Below, piece by piece: positions 1 to 9,928 of a stretch of DNA of 64,000 nt. The DNA lies in the NCBI GenBank assembly GCA_015501585.1, contig JADNRY010000014.1, positions 186,001-250,000 of the forward strand, read 5' to 3'. The translations under genes and the position numbers were made by a program. Under the pieces are notes generated by a model, which saw only the letters and a program-made list of their open reading frames with translations, was not told the DNA's origin and did not search any database. Source of the DNA: Rhodocollybia butyracea (Eukaryota > Basidiomycota > Agaricomycetes > Agaricales > Omphalotaceae). The stretch's first letter is position 1, and every line of letters starts with the position of its first letter.

Positions 1-2586
1 TCTCGGAGAGATACGGTTTGTGATACGGTAGGAACGACATAGCGATTGATCTTGAAACCCGGAAGAGTTCGGATTTTTCTCTTTGAGCTTCTAAAGGGTA
101 CCCAAAACGATTCGTGAGCGAAATTGCCAAGGAGATTTCACGTCTATTATTCTGTCTGGGACGAGCTGGGACGGCAGTCCAATCATGACGGAGGTACCAG
201 GAGGCCGGGTACTAGATGAACACTACGAAACAGGGGGCATCGCGCGTATGCGGCGCCTGCTAAAACTGGAATTAAGGTACAGTGAGCATGCCGACGTGCG
301 CGCATGAGAATAGCAAAGCAAAGTATGAAGTTACAGCCTGACCGGTAAAGATGGGTCGAGGACGAAGATGACGGTCACAGGAGAAAACAAGTCACAAGAC
401 GCGCTTACGTGTGCCGAAGTTGGATTCTCGACTTGAGGAACGAGCTGGCAGGTTACCTCGAAATCCATCCTACATCCGTCCTTTCTGACTAGTTACTGGA
501 GGCGTGCGGAATTCAAGGTCTCACTTCCAAGCTCTCCCAAGCTCTACCCTCGATTCACGGAAAATACCGCTGTTTGTTTACACGCTAGTTCACCGTCCAC
601 TCCCCAATATCCAACACCCTCCACCATTGCTCCACCGGACACCCAATGTACTAGGCTGAGCCTGAGTCGAATCACCGCAAGAAGTTCTCAACTTTGCTGA
701 AGTAGTAGGCACGAAAAATATCCATCGTATAGATCCCGAGCTTCTGAATGGCACAATTATATTACAACTGACTTCACTCAGGTAAACTCAGCTGGAGGTA
801 TAATACAAAACATCCAGTTTACGCGTGGGCCAGTGTGGCAACAAGTAATTGGTGTGGACCGTGTGGTGAAAACCCGTACTGTCGTGCAGAATCATATGTT
901 CCTGGCCACAAACGTCATGCTGAGCTCCAGGATTGAGTATCAGTACTCAGTCCGGGCGTGGGCTAGTGCGCGGATACAAGTGATTAGTGTGGTGCAAGCC
1001 TGTACCGTCGCGTGAAATGTTCCTGGGTTATGAATGCTATTACTGAGCTCCATGAAGCTCGTAGGAATAGACCAAAGTTCTTCCTTTGATGCGTAATCCT
1101 CCTTCAGCTGTCTCCAATCATCCGACATTCCTTCTGTGCATCAAATTCACTGGCGCATATCACCGCGACGCTCTTCCCCTTGTCCTACGCTTTCGTGCTT
1201 CTGGAGTTGCTGGGTTTTTTTGATGGCATACTCCCTAAAACCGTGAAAGTACCTGTCCTTCGTGTGCCAGAAATCACTTTCCAGCGCCGTTCAAGAGGCA
1301 CGGGGCAGGCTATCATTAGTTAACAGAGATCCTGGTGTTGCTGAATCGGAAGGTTTCGTAGACGGTGGGAAGGGTGGAAGGAACTTGGAAGTAACCCTAC
1401 ACGGTCCAGTTCAAGTTGCTGGCTCCGCGGCGCCACAAAGTTTTCCACAGGCGATGGACATTAAGCGTGAATCTTTGTGATGGTGATGTTCACTTCGAGT
1501 TCAATTCGAAGATCTCTAAATTGTCTTTCCCCACGCAACGCGGGACCGACTCCAGCTGGATCTCTCGCTGAGCACCAAATTGGACACTCGTCGATAATTC
1601 AGTGCAGTGCTCAGCTCACTCATCGCTATTTTTTTGAGTTACGAATCTGCGACCAACAGCTAAATCGCCTCTGGAACAGCTCCAGCCGTTAGAGAGACTA
1701 TTTTCATTTCCCCCCCTCTCTCGCTTTATCATCCAGTGCCAGTCGACCTCCAGTGAAAGTCTCGGAGAAGAATAGGGTCGCTCTTTCTCCGCCGAAAGCG
1801 CTTTTCAGCAGCATTATTTCAATATTTCAACGCATTTACTTATCCTGAAAACCTGCTGGCACTGAGCTAGATCCGATGATAGTGTAAAGGTGCGATATAA
1901 GTGCGATACGAAAGCATATGTGGCGGAGCATAGAGCTACTCATCGAGGTAGTTGCCAATGAAAAACCTCGCTATGTGACTGGGGTTGCTGTTACTAGTCA
2001 ATCGGAAATGGCCTGGATGAAATATCCCTCCTGTTCAACGATATTCTTCGCCGTTACTGTTTCCATAAAGGCTTCATAATCCGGAAGTTGAGAAAACTCT
2101 TTGTAACTTCTCTTGCAGGGGGTTTTCATCCCGGCTAGATGCTGCCGCCTGCTAGACTAGGATGAGTTAGCTAGCCACCAAAATTATAGAGCAAGAATTA
2201 GAGTGTACACTAGAGATACCCGGCTCAAATATCAATCACTCCACTATTCGTCATACGCGGGGGTAAGGAGGACAAAGTATTGATCACGAGTAGAAAGAGA
2301 AGATAGTCTATTTTCGCTTTCGCAAGGTACAAGACTCCGAACTTTCAATGGTCTGGTACCACGCGCACTGGCTGATGAGGGTCTTGTCGGTAGAGCCCCA
2401 CCAAAGCCTGGCGGAGGGGTGGAATGCGGTAATAAATAACCCCCAAGAAGTCAAGCACAGAAATAACTATGAGCGCGGAAGTAAGTGCTACTTACAGAAA
2501 TCGGTACAACTTCGGACATACACATGCCGCCATCCGGCAGCTTAACCGGCTTACGTCATATCCCCCTTCTGCTTCTTGACTGCAAT
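1..2586. other. Gene-free stretch
   Basis: I see no supported coding gene, RNA gene or intact mobile element here. The open frames are short, lie on both strands and carry no family motif. A diverged tandem duplication near 0.82-1.05 kb is listed separately. The last few hundred bases presumably hold the promoter of the ABC transporter that follows; no clear TATA box was found. Confidence 0.5.
822..1051. repeat. Diverged direct duplication, two units about 130 bp apart
   Basis: Unit one (about 822-931) and unit two (about 956-1051) share blocks in the same order: GCGTGGGC-AGTG, ACAAGT-ATT-GTGTGG, TGTTCCTGG and TGAGCTCCA. Substitutions and small gaps separate the two. This looks like an old local tandem duplication; no function is suggested. 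Confidence 0.5.
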
Positions 2587-5500
2587 GGCAGCAATTTATA
2601 ACGACAGCTTGGCCAGTAGTTCTTGGTCTCAAGCAAGCTATGGTGTCTCTGTAAGCTCTCGTTGCTCATTCTGCAGAACTGCAAACTCTTATACTTTACA
2701 GAATTTGGCTCTAACCCGTCCCGGAGGTTCGTAATGATATTCAGCGTATATGGACACCTTGTTCACCGTCTTGCATAGACAAATGCCCTCCTTGTTTTAA
2801 TTGCTTACTCCCTGGTGCGTCTACCTACTGAAACTGCAGTATAATCGTATCCGGACATCCCTAATATCGAATCTAAGTGTTTACGTGTGGCCAGTTTGGC
2901 AACTGCAACGAATACGATGGCCAGTGCAAGTGCCCTCCTGGATGGAGCGGTGTTGATTGCTTGACACCGCGTATGTCTTCTGGCTCACTCCTCGATGAAT
3001 TTTTACAACTCTTTGCTTCGTGTAGAATGTGGTTCACTGGCTGATGGAGATCAAAGGACTCCAAGAGAAGAAGGCCAGAAATGTGAATGTCAAGATGGAT
3101 GGGGAGGTATCAACTGCAATGGTGCGTGAATGTTCTCATAAATAATGTCTATCTATTGATTATAAACAGTTTGCAAGACAAACCAGGCATGTCAAGGATT
3201 TCCGATATTTGGTCTCCCAGACTCGGACCAGTCCGATACAGACCCGCAGAACATGACTTGTTACACTGGTGGAGAAACAGTCTTCCAGAATCACCAAATG
3301 TGCGATGTTACCAGTGCGTTATGATTCTTATATTTCATCCGCTACCTCATGTCTACGCCTGTAGACCGAAAGATCCTTGACACAGTCGGAAACAACCGTC
3401 CTGTCCAGGTCACATTCAGCTGTGACAAGACCGACGCGACCTGTTCATTCCAATTCTGGGTAGACGAAATTGAATCATTTTACTGCGGCCTGGACGAATG
3501 TTCATCGGATATAATCCTAGGCTACGACTTCAACACGACATCGTACAAGTGTGATAAACTACAATGCAAGTGTGTACCTGGACGGTTCATCTGTGGCCAG
3601 GATGGTTCTGTTGATATCAGTGATTTCCTCACTGAGGAAATCAAAGGGCCGGCTTCCTTCACATGTACTACTGGCAAATCTGGCTCCGACCCTACCTTTG
3701 GTGGCGATATTGCCGACGACTGTCAATTTTCTGAGGCTGCGATGAACCAACTTATCAACGACATCTTTGGTGACCCATACATCACACTCAACTGCAACGG
3801 TGGTGAATGTCTACACTATTCGCAGGTTCCCGGATACGTTCGTCCTTCTAAACCTGACAGCACTCAATTGGTTGCAGTAAGTGCTGCCGGAGCTTGCCTT
3901 TTTGTTATACTTGTTGCACTGCTTCTCTGGTACGTTGGACGTACGGGGTCCGGTGGTGGTGATTTCGCTCGTTTCAGAAGAAGCTCGGGCGGAATCAGTC
4001 TTCCGGATTCCGAAGACGACGAATCGGCAAGGTTAATGGCAGAACATGTGCCCGCGTCGATGCACTTTGACGACTTGTCCTATGCTCTAAACTCCAAATT
4101 TATCCTCTCTGATATATCAGGCGTCGTCAAACCTGGACAAGTACTTGCGATAATGGGGGCCTCGGGTGCAGGGAAATCCACATTATTGGATATTCTCGCT
4201 AGGAAGAATAAGCGCGGCATAGTGGGTGGAGAAATCCTCATTAATGGTCGGATTGTCAGCAACGAGGAATTCAGGGCGGTCACTGGATACGTCGACCAGG
4301 AGGACACGCTCATGAGTACCTTGACGGTATACGAAACCGTGTTGTATAGTGCGCTCTTGAGGCTGCCAAGGGAAATGAGTGAGGAGGCGAAGAGATTCAG
4401 GACGCTTGAAACCCTGCACGAGCTCGGAATTCTGGGCATAAAGGATATGCGCATTGGCAGCTCTGGTCACCGTTCTATATCTGGTGGCGAGAAACGTCGT
4501 GTTTCGATTGCCTGCGAGCTCGTCACTAGTCCTTCGATTCTTTTCCTCGACGAACCTACCAGCGGTCTTGATGCTTTCAACGCGTATAACGTTATTGAAT
4601 CACTAGTTGCTTTGGCAAAGAACTACAACCGAACCGTGATATTTACTATTCACCAACCGCGCTCCAACATTGTCGCCCTCTTTGACCAGCTTTTGGTCCT
4701 CGCCTTGGGCAGAGTGGTCTATTCAGGAGAGTTTAGCAAGTGTGGAGACTACTTTGAGAGTATAGGCAAGCCTTGCCCGCCCGGATTCAACATTGCTGAT
4801 TATCTTAGTAAGTTTTCCGGTACATGTCACTTAATGCTATTCTGACACCTAATTTCAGTTGATCTGACTGTCCAGTCTAGCGTCGACTCTAGATCCCCCA
4901 GCCCGACCCAGTCTTCATCGCCCTCGGAGGATCCTGTCAGCATCGCAGGTGGAGAGCAGGTGAGACTACTTGACATCGCTAGCGACGACGTATCCGAGGC
5001 ACAGACACAGGTCCGCCCCAGGTCTGTCATCTCAAGCTCATCTGAGGCCTACGATAGTATCAAACGCAAGACCTCACAGCTTTTTGAAGCTGTTTCCGGT
5101 GGTACCTCCCCTGCCAGCAGTAGCAGCTCGGCTCGGCTCGCGTCGAAACTGAAGTACCTTGTAGATGAGTACAAGAGGAGTGCTATTGCGAAAGAGATTC
5201 AGGAGGACAAAAATAATATCAGGAATGGTGCCTTAGCTTCGAATTCTACCGAAGGCCAGCTTCCTGATGTGGCTACGGAGACTGCCTTGTTGAGAGGACG
5301 AAAACGGGCCAGCTGGGGCACGCAGTTTAGGATATTGAGTGGGAGGGCGTTTAAAAACCTTTACCGAGACCCAGCGTTACTCATGGCGCATTACCTGTCT
5401 GCTGTCTTTTTAGCGCGTAAGGATCCTCTCGCGATTTTCGTTTCGTTTGACTGATGTATTTTCGCAGTATTTTGCGGCGTCTTCTACAGAAATATCACGT

Positions 5501-6627
5501 AAGAGAGCTGCGTACGAGTAGGAATCTGTTCTCAAATCCGTTTACAGGAATGATATAGCTGGTTTCCAAAACCGACTAGGTATGTTCGACTCCTCTAGTC
5601 TGGATTACAATACTCAGTTGTTCATCAGGTTTCTTCTTCTTTACGCTTGCATTGTTCGGATTCTCGTGCCTCTCAAGCTTGGGGCTCTTCTCCAACGAAA
5701 GGATATTGTTTATACGTGAAAGGTATCTCATCGCTTTCGGTCTGGTGTCGATGATGGAACTAACAACTGCGAACAAAGATCGAATGGATACTATTCATCG
5801 TTTACCTACTTTTCATCTAAGGTATGCTTTTCGTTGCTGTTCCTCCGTTTCTATTTAACTTATCCTATGTTTCAGATCTTATTCGATATCCTCCCTCTTC
5901 GTCTAGTACCCCCACTCATGTTCGGTGGCATAGTTTATGGATTAATCGGTCTCGTCCCAGTTGTAGGGACTTTCTGGAAGTTTATCCTCGCTCTAGTATT
6001 ATTCAACCTAACCACAGCAAGCATTGTATTGTGGTTATCGATCGCATTCGAGACCGTGAGTGTCGCAAGCTTGGTAGGAACATTAATAATGCTATACAAG
6101 TGGGCCATTCTTTAACGATCTTTCGCCCCTATACTAATAATGCTACGTGTTAGTCTGTTGTTCACTGGTCTACTAATCAATCGGGAGACAGTGACCCCTC
6201 GATTACAGTTCCTGCATACAATATCATTCTTCCATGCTGCTTTCGAGGCACTTGCGGTGAATGAACTGAGATATTTGTCTCTCAAGGAGCATAAGGTCAA
6301 CTCTTTGTGACGCTCGATGATTTCTTTTGCTGATTCTTGTTTGTAGTATGGTGTAGAGTTGGATGTCCCAGCTGCAACTATTCTGTCGGTAAGTCAAGTT
6401 ATCTAGCTTTCTTTGCTTGGGGCAAGCTAACGATGATTGTATCTTTATAGACATTCGGTCTAAGGGCCCTGGTGAGTTAGGTTTATGAACATTTTACTTG
6501 GGATATGCTAATGATTTACATATAGTCGTTCTGGTGGCCCAATATTGCGCTTCTTGGGATATTCTTTGGTGTGTTTACCGTTGGTAGCTTTTTAACTTTG
6601 CACTTCTTCGTGAAAGAGAAGCGGTAG
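2587..6627 (+). CDS. ABCG-type ABC transporter with EGF-like extracellular region (ADP1-like)
   Basis: Half-size ABC transporter, expected at a membrane and using ATP to move an unknown substrate. The order seen is as follows. Cys-rich EGF-like blocks come first ([15 protein letters not shown]...[19 protein letters not shown]), over about 2.76-3.13 kb, then a longer Cys-bearing luminal part and one membrane segment near 3.87-3.94 kb. The nucleotide-binding domain has Walker [10 protein letters not shown], signature [10 protein letters not shown] and Walker [12 protein letters not shown] linker and an ABC2-type membrane domain follow, split by many introns and ending FFVKEKR-stop. This matches the yeast ADP1 architecture. 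The domain blocks splice together in frame and no break was seen. The 5' exon is not resolved: ATG 2587 is only a candidate, and the first secure exon is at about 2.76 kb. The substrate is unknown. Confidence 0.88.
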
Positions 6628-6798
6628 AGTAGAATAGTCATCTCATTTTCAAGCCTATTCTCTCGTTTGTGAGGATTTCCATGTAAAAGCACCATACTAC
6701 AGTATAATCACAATTTGAATCTTGCAACTCCACTGTGTAGTTCGGTAGTATTAGTATGCGTGATGTCGACCAGCTTTGGCCTTACCTAACTTTTTACC

Positions 6799-7264
6799 TA
6801 GACTCGTACCCAGCCGGCAATCGGCCCGACTACACTTCGATGACAGTCGATCGAAGAGCCGGGCTGATACAGCTGATTAGGAATTTGTAGCATAGTTTTC
6901 GAAAAACATTCATTACAAATCTTGTTTACAGCCAAACAAAACGATCACAACGGCTTGTCTGCCGTAACCTTTACATATACTCAAATGTAGCTTTCATCAT
7001 GGGCAAAGATCGCTACATCCATCCTGTTGCAAAAGACAAGATTTATACACTCTCTCTGACCGAATATCAAGGCGAGGAGAGGCGGAGAATGCGCAGGTGA
7101 CCACAGATTGTGACTAGATTTGATGTGATCTTGTTTGGCTGTAAACAAGATTTGTAATAAACGATTTTCGAAAATTATGCTAGAAATTCCTAATCAGCTG
7201 TAAGCCGCGTGAGCGGCATTTGATCGACTGTCATCAAATCGCAAGTCTCCTGGGTTCGAGTCTA
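6799..7264. mobile_element. Non-autonomous inverted-repeat transposon (MULE-like MITE) with 9-bp TSD
   Basis: The ends are inverted copies: TAGACTCG-T-ACCCA at the left and TGGGT-T-CGAGTCTA at the right. Longer imperfect arms (about 6799-6949 and 7124-7264) include a well-matched stretch of about 75 bp, at 6871-6948 against 7124-7199. A perfect direct 9-mer, CTTTTTACC, flanks the element at 6790-6798 and 7265-7273. Long TIRs with a 9-bp duplication are typical of Mutator-like (MULE) non-autonomous elements; that family assignment is inference. The 175-bp centre contains a 33-codon ORF (6999-7100) of unknown meaning. The right end lies about 43 bp before the RPC11 start codon. Confidence 0.85.
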
Positions 7265-7307
7265 CTTTTTACCTAACTTTTGACCAGACCTTTCGTAATT
7301 TCATCTC

Positions 7308-7841
7308 ATGCTGTTTTGTCCAACTTGTGCCAACATCCTTGTCATATCCTCCGAAACTGGTTACAATAAATGGGCGTGCAATACTTGCCCTTATGAATTC
7401 CCCATAGCGAAGCAGGTCGGCTTTTCACGATCGTCGATCTCGAAGATATCTTCATTCAACTATAAATACAGATGACTTCGCGAACACACCTGGAAAGAAA
7501 GAAAGTGGACGATGTTTTGGGTGGTGAAGGCTTCTGGGAACATGCTGATTCGACACAAGGTGTGTATTGCGCCTATTCGATGAATTCTTCGCGCCGAAAT
7601 CGAGGCTTTAGCATCTTGCGAGAAATGTAATCACAACAAGGCCTATTTCTACCAGTTACAGATTCGATCTGCAGATGAACCTATGACAACATGTGCGTTT
7701 CCTTCTCAGTCTGCTCGAAAACCTGCTAATCGTGTTTGCCGCAGTTTACCGGTTAGAGTCGTGGACTTTTGTGCATGCGTTATTTTGACTTGACTGCTCT
7801 ATAGATGTACCTCTTGCGCTCATAGATGGAGAGAAAACTAG
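7308..7841 (+). CDS. RPC11: DNA-directed RNA polymerase III subunit RPC11 (POLR3K/Rpc11)
   Basis: Small zinc-binding subunit of RNA polymerase III, nuclear, needed for transcript cleavage, termination and reinitiation in known homologues. About 110 residues from five exons. The N-terminal ribbon begins MLFCPTCANIL and contains CNTCPYEF. The middle has KVDDVLGGEGFWEHADST. The C-terminal TFIIS-like ribbon has SCEKCNHNKAYFYQLQIRSADEPMTT (shown here only as its diagnostic RSADEPMTT core with CEKC before it) and ends FYRC-TSC-AHRWREN. The last exon is reached through an intron starting GTTAGAG at about 7755; reading through it would miss the terminal Cys pair. Length and Cys spacing match the family. 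An inverted-repeat element sits directly upstream and must overlap or crowd its promoter. Confidence 0.93.
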
Positions 7842-8014
7842 ATGGAAAGGAACAACTAGGCCAGGAATTGGAATCATCTCCGAAACACAAATGCATAATC
7901 GCTTATCCGTGGCTCATCTTGTTCGTCGTCTGGTGACTTGGTCAACGTTCTCTAAGATGCACAATCGTTGTTTATGACTGCCTATCGGACTATGATTACA
8001 TATCTCCTAAATAT

Positions 8015-9928
8015 TCAAGTTAAACACTGGGCTCCGCAAGTTGGACACCTGCATGTATCAGACCGTAGAATTCTCCAGTTGGTGCAGCTTGAACAGCGTT
8101 CTGCTAACACTGCTTTGTAATTTTTCTCTTCTCTAAACTGCAGATCTTTATCATACCATCGTAACAAGTTCGCCCAATTATTCTTGTATTTTCCTGTCGC
8201 AAGTACTTCCAGTACCCTTCTTGCCGATAGCTGGCAAACCTTGTAACTGGTATTTGAATCAAGGGAAGTTGGTGGACCTGCCAGCAACCCAATTGCTTCG
8301 TCTGCAAATGCGATGTACTCTTCCTCGTTCGCACCCCAATCCCATCCTGTGAGCATTTCGCTCACATCATCGAATTGGTAAGACTGGATCTTTTGCCAGT
8401 TGGCATTCCCAGTCCCACACATATACTGCCACAGTGGCCCAAGCATCCCAGTCTGCGGCGATCGCATACAGAGATAATTGAAGACGTTCATCCGGTGGAG
8501 GTTTGGAATTCGATCCGCACAATAAACCTTGTATCGAGCAAGGAGTTTCGTGCGAGTTACGGAGTCTGCAGCATTTATGTATGCCCGAGTCAGCTCTGCA
8601 GCAAATACGCTTGTGCCCATACTGGCATTAATTCCGGGAGAGAATAGTGGATTTGTAAATCCGACGGCATCACCAATGGCGATCCATCCTGTTCCGGTCA
8701 CAGCTGGAGACTGATAAGTTAGATTCTTGCGTACGAACCAAGTCGTGTTGGGACCGTATAGATTTTGGATCAAGACATGTTGCTTCATTAAAGCGGTCAT
8801 CTTTGGGTACTGTCCTACGATCCAGTTGAACTTTTGTTCAGCTTCGCGGCTACCGTATGAGGACATATCGCTGGGGTAGACGACGTCTGTCCTCAAGGCC
8901 ACTCCTATACTGGTGACCCATCTAACTCGAAGGTTGAACTTTTTCGCAAGCTCTAAAGTAGATGGGTATTGATCTCCAGGGGTCTTCCGTTCGTTTAGAT
9001 CCAAGAGATAGTTCATCATAGCGACCATTTTGGAAAGTGGATTATCTTGCCATGAAGGTAGTCGTATAACCCATGCCCAACTGTGAAATCGTTCAAGTTA
9101 TCAAAATCGAGACGAATGATGGATCATAACTTACCCTTCTGCAAGGCATATATGGTTTGTATTGCAAGATTCATAGTACGAGAATGGAATTTCCGACTCA
9201 TCACTGGAACTTTCGAAGTAAGCCCAGAAGGCGTTGGTACTCCCGACCCATCCTTCAAATCTCTTCAATCTCGCATGCTTGGAAGCAAGCTTCCTGAACC
9301 TGCCAGTTGCGTCTACTAGCAACTTGCCTTCCATAGAGCTAACTGAGTCGCTCTCGACATCCTTCACCGAGATCACGCTCCCGCTATCTGCAATACTTAC
9401 TTCACACTTGTCTACATTGACTGCATGTCCATGTAGTACGGTCACTCCCATCCTCTGGGCAATTAGCGTCAACAGGAGTTCGCTCACAGGCCTTTCGATT
9501 TGGAGAGTAGGAACAAAGTCTCCAGGAGGCCCGTTTGCACAGAATGACGTGTAATCTTCCGGATCCCCATTCTGCGAAAGGTAATAGAACGCCAGCCCGT
9601 CTTTTGGGCCAAATAGACGCCAAAGCATATGGGACTCAATACCGATCGATTTTAGCCACAGGCCAAAAACCGTCAAAGTAGATTCACCGATTTTGTATGA
9701 AGGAGAAGGAGTTTTCTCGAGGACTGTGATAGATATTGGATGAGGTTTCGGAGGTTCCTTTGATTCAGGGTCTGGGCGATCTAGTGATATCTTTTTCGCA
9801 TGGATTGCATAAATCAAGGCATGAATGCCAGCACCTACGACCACGACATCTGAGGCTGGAGGGACCCCACTTCCAGAGTGATTGCCATCATTAAGGATTT
9901 GAGTGTCGGATGGGGGTTTCCAAGGCAT
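8015..9928 (-). CDS. Flavin-dependent halogenase-like FAD monooxygenase
   Basis: Two exons; the intron is near 9079-9132 and the join reads EGWAWVIRLPSW. Features in order: an N-terminal dinucleotide fold VVVVGAGIHA; the GESTLTVFG block with LFGPKDGLAFYY; DATGRFR; the WxWxI block; and FAD site GDAVGFTNPLFSPGINASMG. These are the hallmarks of tryptophan-halogenase-type enzymes, which use FADH2, oxygen and halide. About 615 residues, somewhat long for the family. Oddities: the first motif is GxGxxA rather than GxGxxG, the usual WxWxIP ends IRLP, and the C terminus is Cys-rich (CSSC...CRCPTC). A hydroxylase or inactive relative is possible. No biosynthetic partner genes lie nearby. It converges on RPC11. 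Confidence 0.82.

Noticed and set aside
4080..4470. Minus-strand open frames of 95-124 codons
   Set aside because: Antisense shadows of the ABC transporter nucleotide-binding domain, which has all its motifs on the plus strand.
7240..7275. GGGTTCGAGTC as a tRNA B box
   Set aside because: It is part of the MITE terminal inverted repeat, whose partner is at 6799-6812; no tRNA fold around it.
9234..9554. Plus-strand frame of 106 codons
   Set aside because: Antisense to the first exon of the halogenase-like gene; no motif of its own.
8015..9928. Halogenase as marker of a biosynthetic gene cluster
   Set aside because: No polyketide synthase, NRPS, terpene synthase or P450 gene is visible within the window around it.
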